From: Pelosinus fermentans
Lineage (GTDB): Bacteria > Bacillota > Negativicutes > DSM-13327
Reading direction: 5' to 3'
Assembly (NCBI GenBank): GCA_002434245.1
Contig: DJJR01000073.1
Location: 26,186-33,328, forward strand
DNA: 7,143 bases
Shown here: piece by piece, positions 5,483-7,143 of the stretch
Numbering within the stretch: the first letter of the stretch is position 1
Layout: each line of letters starts with the position of its first letter
The notes under the pieces: generated by a model
Seen by the model: the letters and a program-made list of their open reading frames with translations, nothing else
Databases searched by the model: none
What the model was told of the DNA's origin: nothing
Made by a program: the position numbers and the translations under genes

Positions 5483-6962
5483 TTAATAATGCTGAAACAA
5501 GCATGTATGGTTTTTCTTTAATGGCTAAATGAACCGTGGAAATAATAAAGTCGATATCATCGAGATTGATCGTATTTAATTTATGTTCTGATATCACATC
5601 CCCAATCTGCCATTGAGGAAATGCCCTTCTCAACCGGGTTGTCAATAATTGTGAAGTACCATAGCCGCTATGGCAAACTACAATTACTTTCTTATAACTG
5701 ATTTCTCTTTCAATTGCTGCTTGAAAATAAGTTACTAAGTATCCAATTTCATCAATACTGATCGTATTTAAATTGTATTTTAAGGTAATCAAATGCACCA
5801 CGATCTGGCATATGCTTAACATTTCAGTAAACCGTTCCTCAATTTCTTTTAATAATGGATTTTTTATTTGAATGTTATATTTAAGACGATTCAGCATTGG
5901 TCTAATATGCAGTATTAATCCATCATGCAGCAAGGGATCTTTGGTCAAATCAAAGGTTAAAATATCAGAGATCATTTTGACCAGAGAAGCCGTTATATCA
6001 ATGTAATTCACTTCCAGATCTTTTTTAATGACTAATGAACTTCCCAGCAGCCGTTGTCCAACGCCGCATGAAACCAGGTATTGATAAATATAATAAATTT
6101 CTGAGTCATTAATCTTAATTTTACATTTTCCATAAATTTTCAGTGCTAACTTCGCCGCACTTTCAGATATTGCATCGTCAGCAGACAGGAACATGAAGCT
6201 GCTATTATTTTGCCCTTGGATTTGGTTGCCTTCACTTACTCTTTTTATACAGATAAGAATATGGGTTAATAAATTAATAAAATATGGATCACCAATTGTG
6301 TATTCCAATGTTTTTTCTAAATCAATCAAGATTTTTTCAATATATAAGACTAAATCAAGATCAAAGATCTTAGATAATCCCTTTATTGTCTGTGAATCAA
6401 GCCTGGAGAGGCACTCTACGTCAAGACTATCACTAGTATCGTTTAGCAATTCATTGGTAATGGAGGCAATTGCTTTTCTTATATTTACTTCTGATCCATT
6501 AATCTTTGTGCCTTCCACACTTCTGTCGAGTGTAATATCATAACTTTGCAGCCAATCCTCTATAAACTTTAAATCATTCGCAATGGAGGCTTTGCTAACA
6601 TAATATGCATCTGCTAATTTTTGAATGGATGTATTTTGATTGGATTGCGTGAGCAGCAATTTCAAAGTTTCTATTCTGCGATTTTTGATTGACAATGGAT
6701 CGACAGCCTCTAAATTCGCATTGATATCATTTAGTAAATCGATTTTTTGATGAGTAGCAATCTTTATTTGTATACCACTCCCTGTCTTTCTAGTAATCTC
6801 AATATTTTTATTTTTCAAATAATTTTCAATAAAATTTATATCTTTGGATAGTGTTTTATCAGATACTTTAAGAATTCCAGAATAATATTTAATTGGTTTA
6901 AAATCTTTTTCTGCAATAAGTAGTCTGATTAATTCTTTTTGTCGTAAATTGAATATAAACAC
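5451..6962 (-). CDS. PRD-containing PTS regulator, MtlR/LicR type
   Basis: A 503-residue activator of sugar PTS genes. It has two DNA-binding helix-turn-helix segments (about 21-50 and 111-139), PRD1 (about 190-300), PRD2 (about 310-418) and an EIIB-like domain (about 424-500) with Cys430 in 'VVCHSGYGTSQLL'. The DNA-binding N-terminus marks it as a transcription activator rather than an RNA-binding BglG antiterminator. In this family, phosphorylation of PRD histidines and of the EIIB-like Cys by PTS proteins sets activity. Visible candidates are His234 (PRD1) and His346/His352 (PRD2). The second histidine usual in each PRD appears replaced, by Gln294 and Tyr412. The usual C-terminal EIIA-like domain is absent; the next gene overlaps its end. 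The start is GTG with AAGGAGG 8 nt upstream. As first gene of the operon it probably controls it. Confidence 0.88.
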   Translation of the reverse strand: MFIFNLRQKELIRLLIAEKDFKPIKYYSGILKVSDKTLSKDINFIENYLKNKNIEITRKTGSGIQIKIATHQKIDLLNDINANLEAVDPLSIKNRRIETLKLLLTQSNQNTSIQKLADAYYVSKASIANDLKFIEDWLQSYDITLDRSVEGTKINGSEVNIRKAIASITNELLNDTSDSLDVECLSRLDSQTIKGLSKIFDLDLVLYIEKILIDLEKTLEYTIGDPYFINLLTHILICIKRVSEGNQIQGQNNSSFMFLSADDAISESAAKLALKIYGKCKIKINDSEIYYIYQYLVSCGVGQRLLGSSLVIKKDLEVNYIDITASLVKMISDILTFDLTKDPLLHDGLILHIRPMLNRLKYNIQIKNPLLKEIEERFTEMLSICQIVVHLITLKYNLNTISIDEIGYLVTYFQAAIEREISYKKVIVVCHSGYGTSQLLTTRLRRAFPQWQIGDVISEHKLNTINLDDIDFIISTVHLAIKEKPYMLVSALLNEKDIKNKKY

Positions 6963-7007
6963 TTATTCTTCCTCCTTATTACTATCTGCACTACTTATCT
7001 CGTGTTA

Positions 7008-7035
7008 ATAGTAACATACGTATTATTTCTTTAAA
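7008..7035 (-). promoter_or_regulatory. Candidate promoter of the PTS operon
   Basis: On the minus strand an extended -10, TGTTACTAT (TG at 7015-7016, hexamer 7008-7013), lies 16 bp from a weak TTTAAA -35 at 7030-7035. The start site would be near 7001, giving a leader of about 40 nt that includes AAGGAGG at 6971-6977. A weak -35 with a good extended -10 suits an activator-dependent promoter. Between the boxes is the 8-bp palindrome ATACGTAT (7016-7023). Confidence 0.42.
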
Positions 7036-7045
7036 ATACTAAATG

Positions 7046-7067
7046 CCTTCCGTTATGATACAGAAGG
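7046..7067. promoter_or_regulatory. Inverted repeat upstream of the operon promoter, candidate activator site
   Basis: CCTTC (7046-7050) and GAAGG (7063-7067) form an inverted repeat with a 12-nt spacer. It is centred about 55 bp upstream of the proposed start site and just upstream of the -35, where an MtlR-type activator would be expected to bind. The arms are short, so this is suggestive only. Confidence 0.25.
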
Positions 7068-7143
7068 TTTAATACCTAACTACGTAATTTTAGCGGCAGG
7101 AGGACCAAGCCGCCGTTGCTCATAAACTCTAACGCCCCTGCAC

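Noticed and set aside
6193..6543. Rightward open frame of 116 codons inside the regulator gene
   Set aside because: It is antisense to the intact PRD1 region of the regulator, with no Shine-Dalgarno and no recognisable domain.

Overview
The window is AT-rich, with strong GGAGG-type Shine-Dalgarno sites and Bacillota-style signalling genes. It carries a cyclic-di-GMP-I (GEMM-I) riboswitch, a four-helix-bundle chemotaxis receptor and a PRD-controlled PTS operon. This suggests a low-GC, motile member of the Bacillota. The receptor style and the riboswitch-receptor pairing resemble Negativicutes such as Pelosinus or Sporomusa, but that placement is inference.

Layout. Positions 64-1014 (-) encode a LysR-family regulator. 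Positions 1015-1579 are a long divergent control region. It holds candidate LysR promoter and operator elements and then, reading rightward, a c-di-GMP-I aptamer (about 1354-1440) directly followed by an intrinsic terminator (1458-1488). The riboswitch leads into a complete methyl-accepting chemotaxis protein (1580-3295, +). Positions 3296-3459 are a convergent spacer with a terminator and a perfect 16-bp inverted repeat. From 6962 down to 3460 (-) runs one compact PTS operon: a PRD regulator of MtlR/LicR type, a 147-residue protein with a possible degenerate HPr-like domain, EIIA, EIIB, the first third of a fructose-type EIIC, and the C-terminal part of a HAD (MtnX-like) phosphatase. Positions 6963-7143 hold the operon promoter and candidate operator.

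How the genes work together. The riboswitch should couple receptor expression to cellular c-di-GMP. An alternative pairing overlapping P1 and the terminator arm predicts an OFF switch, so the receptor would be made when c-di-GMP is low and cells are motile. The PTS operon looks damaged. EIIC stops after about 110 residues, where it runs into a phosphatase lacking its catalytic N-terminus, as expected from an internal deletion of roughly 1 kb. The regulator, EIIA and EIIB appear intact, so the remnant could still act as a phosphorylation-based signalling module without a transporter. The regulator and the 147-residue protein overlap by 32 bp in different frames. Removing a single A from an A6 run would join them into one protein of about 650 residues, the usual size of MtlR-type regulators. 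This is either a recent split, a sequencing error or a real overlap.

I see no mobile element, CRISPR array, tRNA or rRNA. I do not see a wholly new system. The most unusual items are the degenerate HPr-like protein and the transporter-less PTS remnant.
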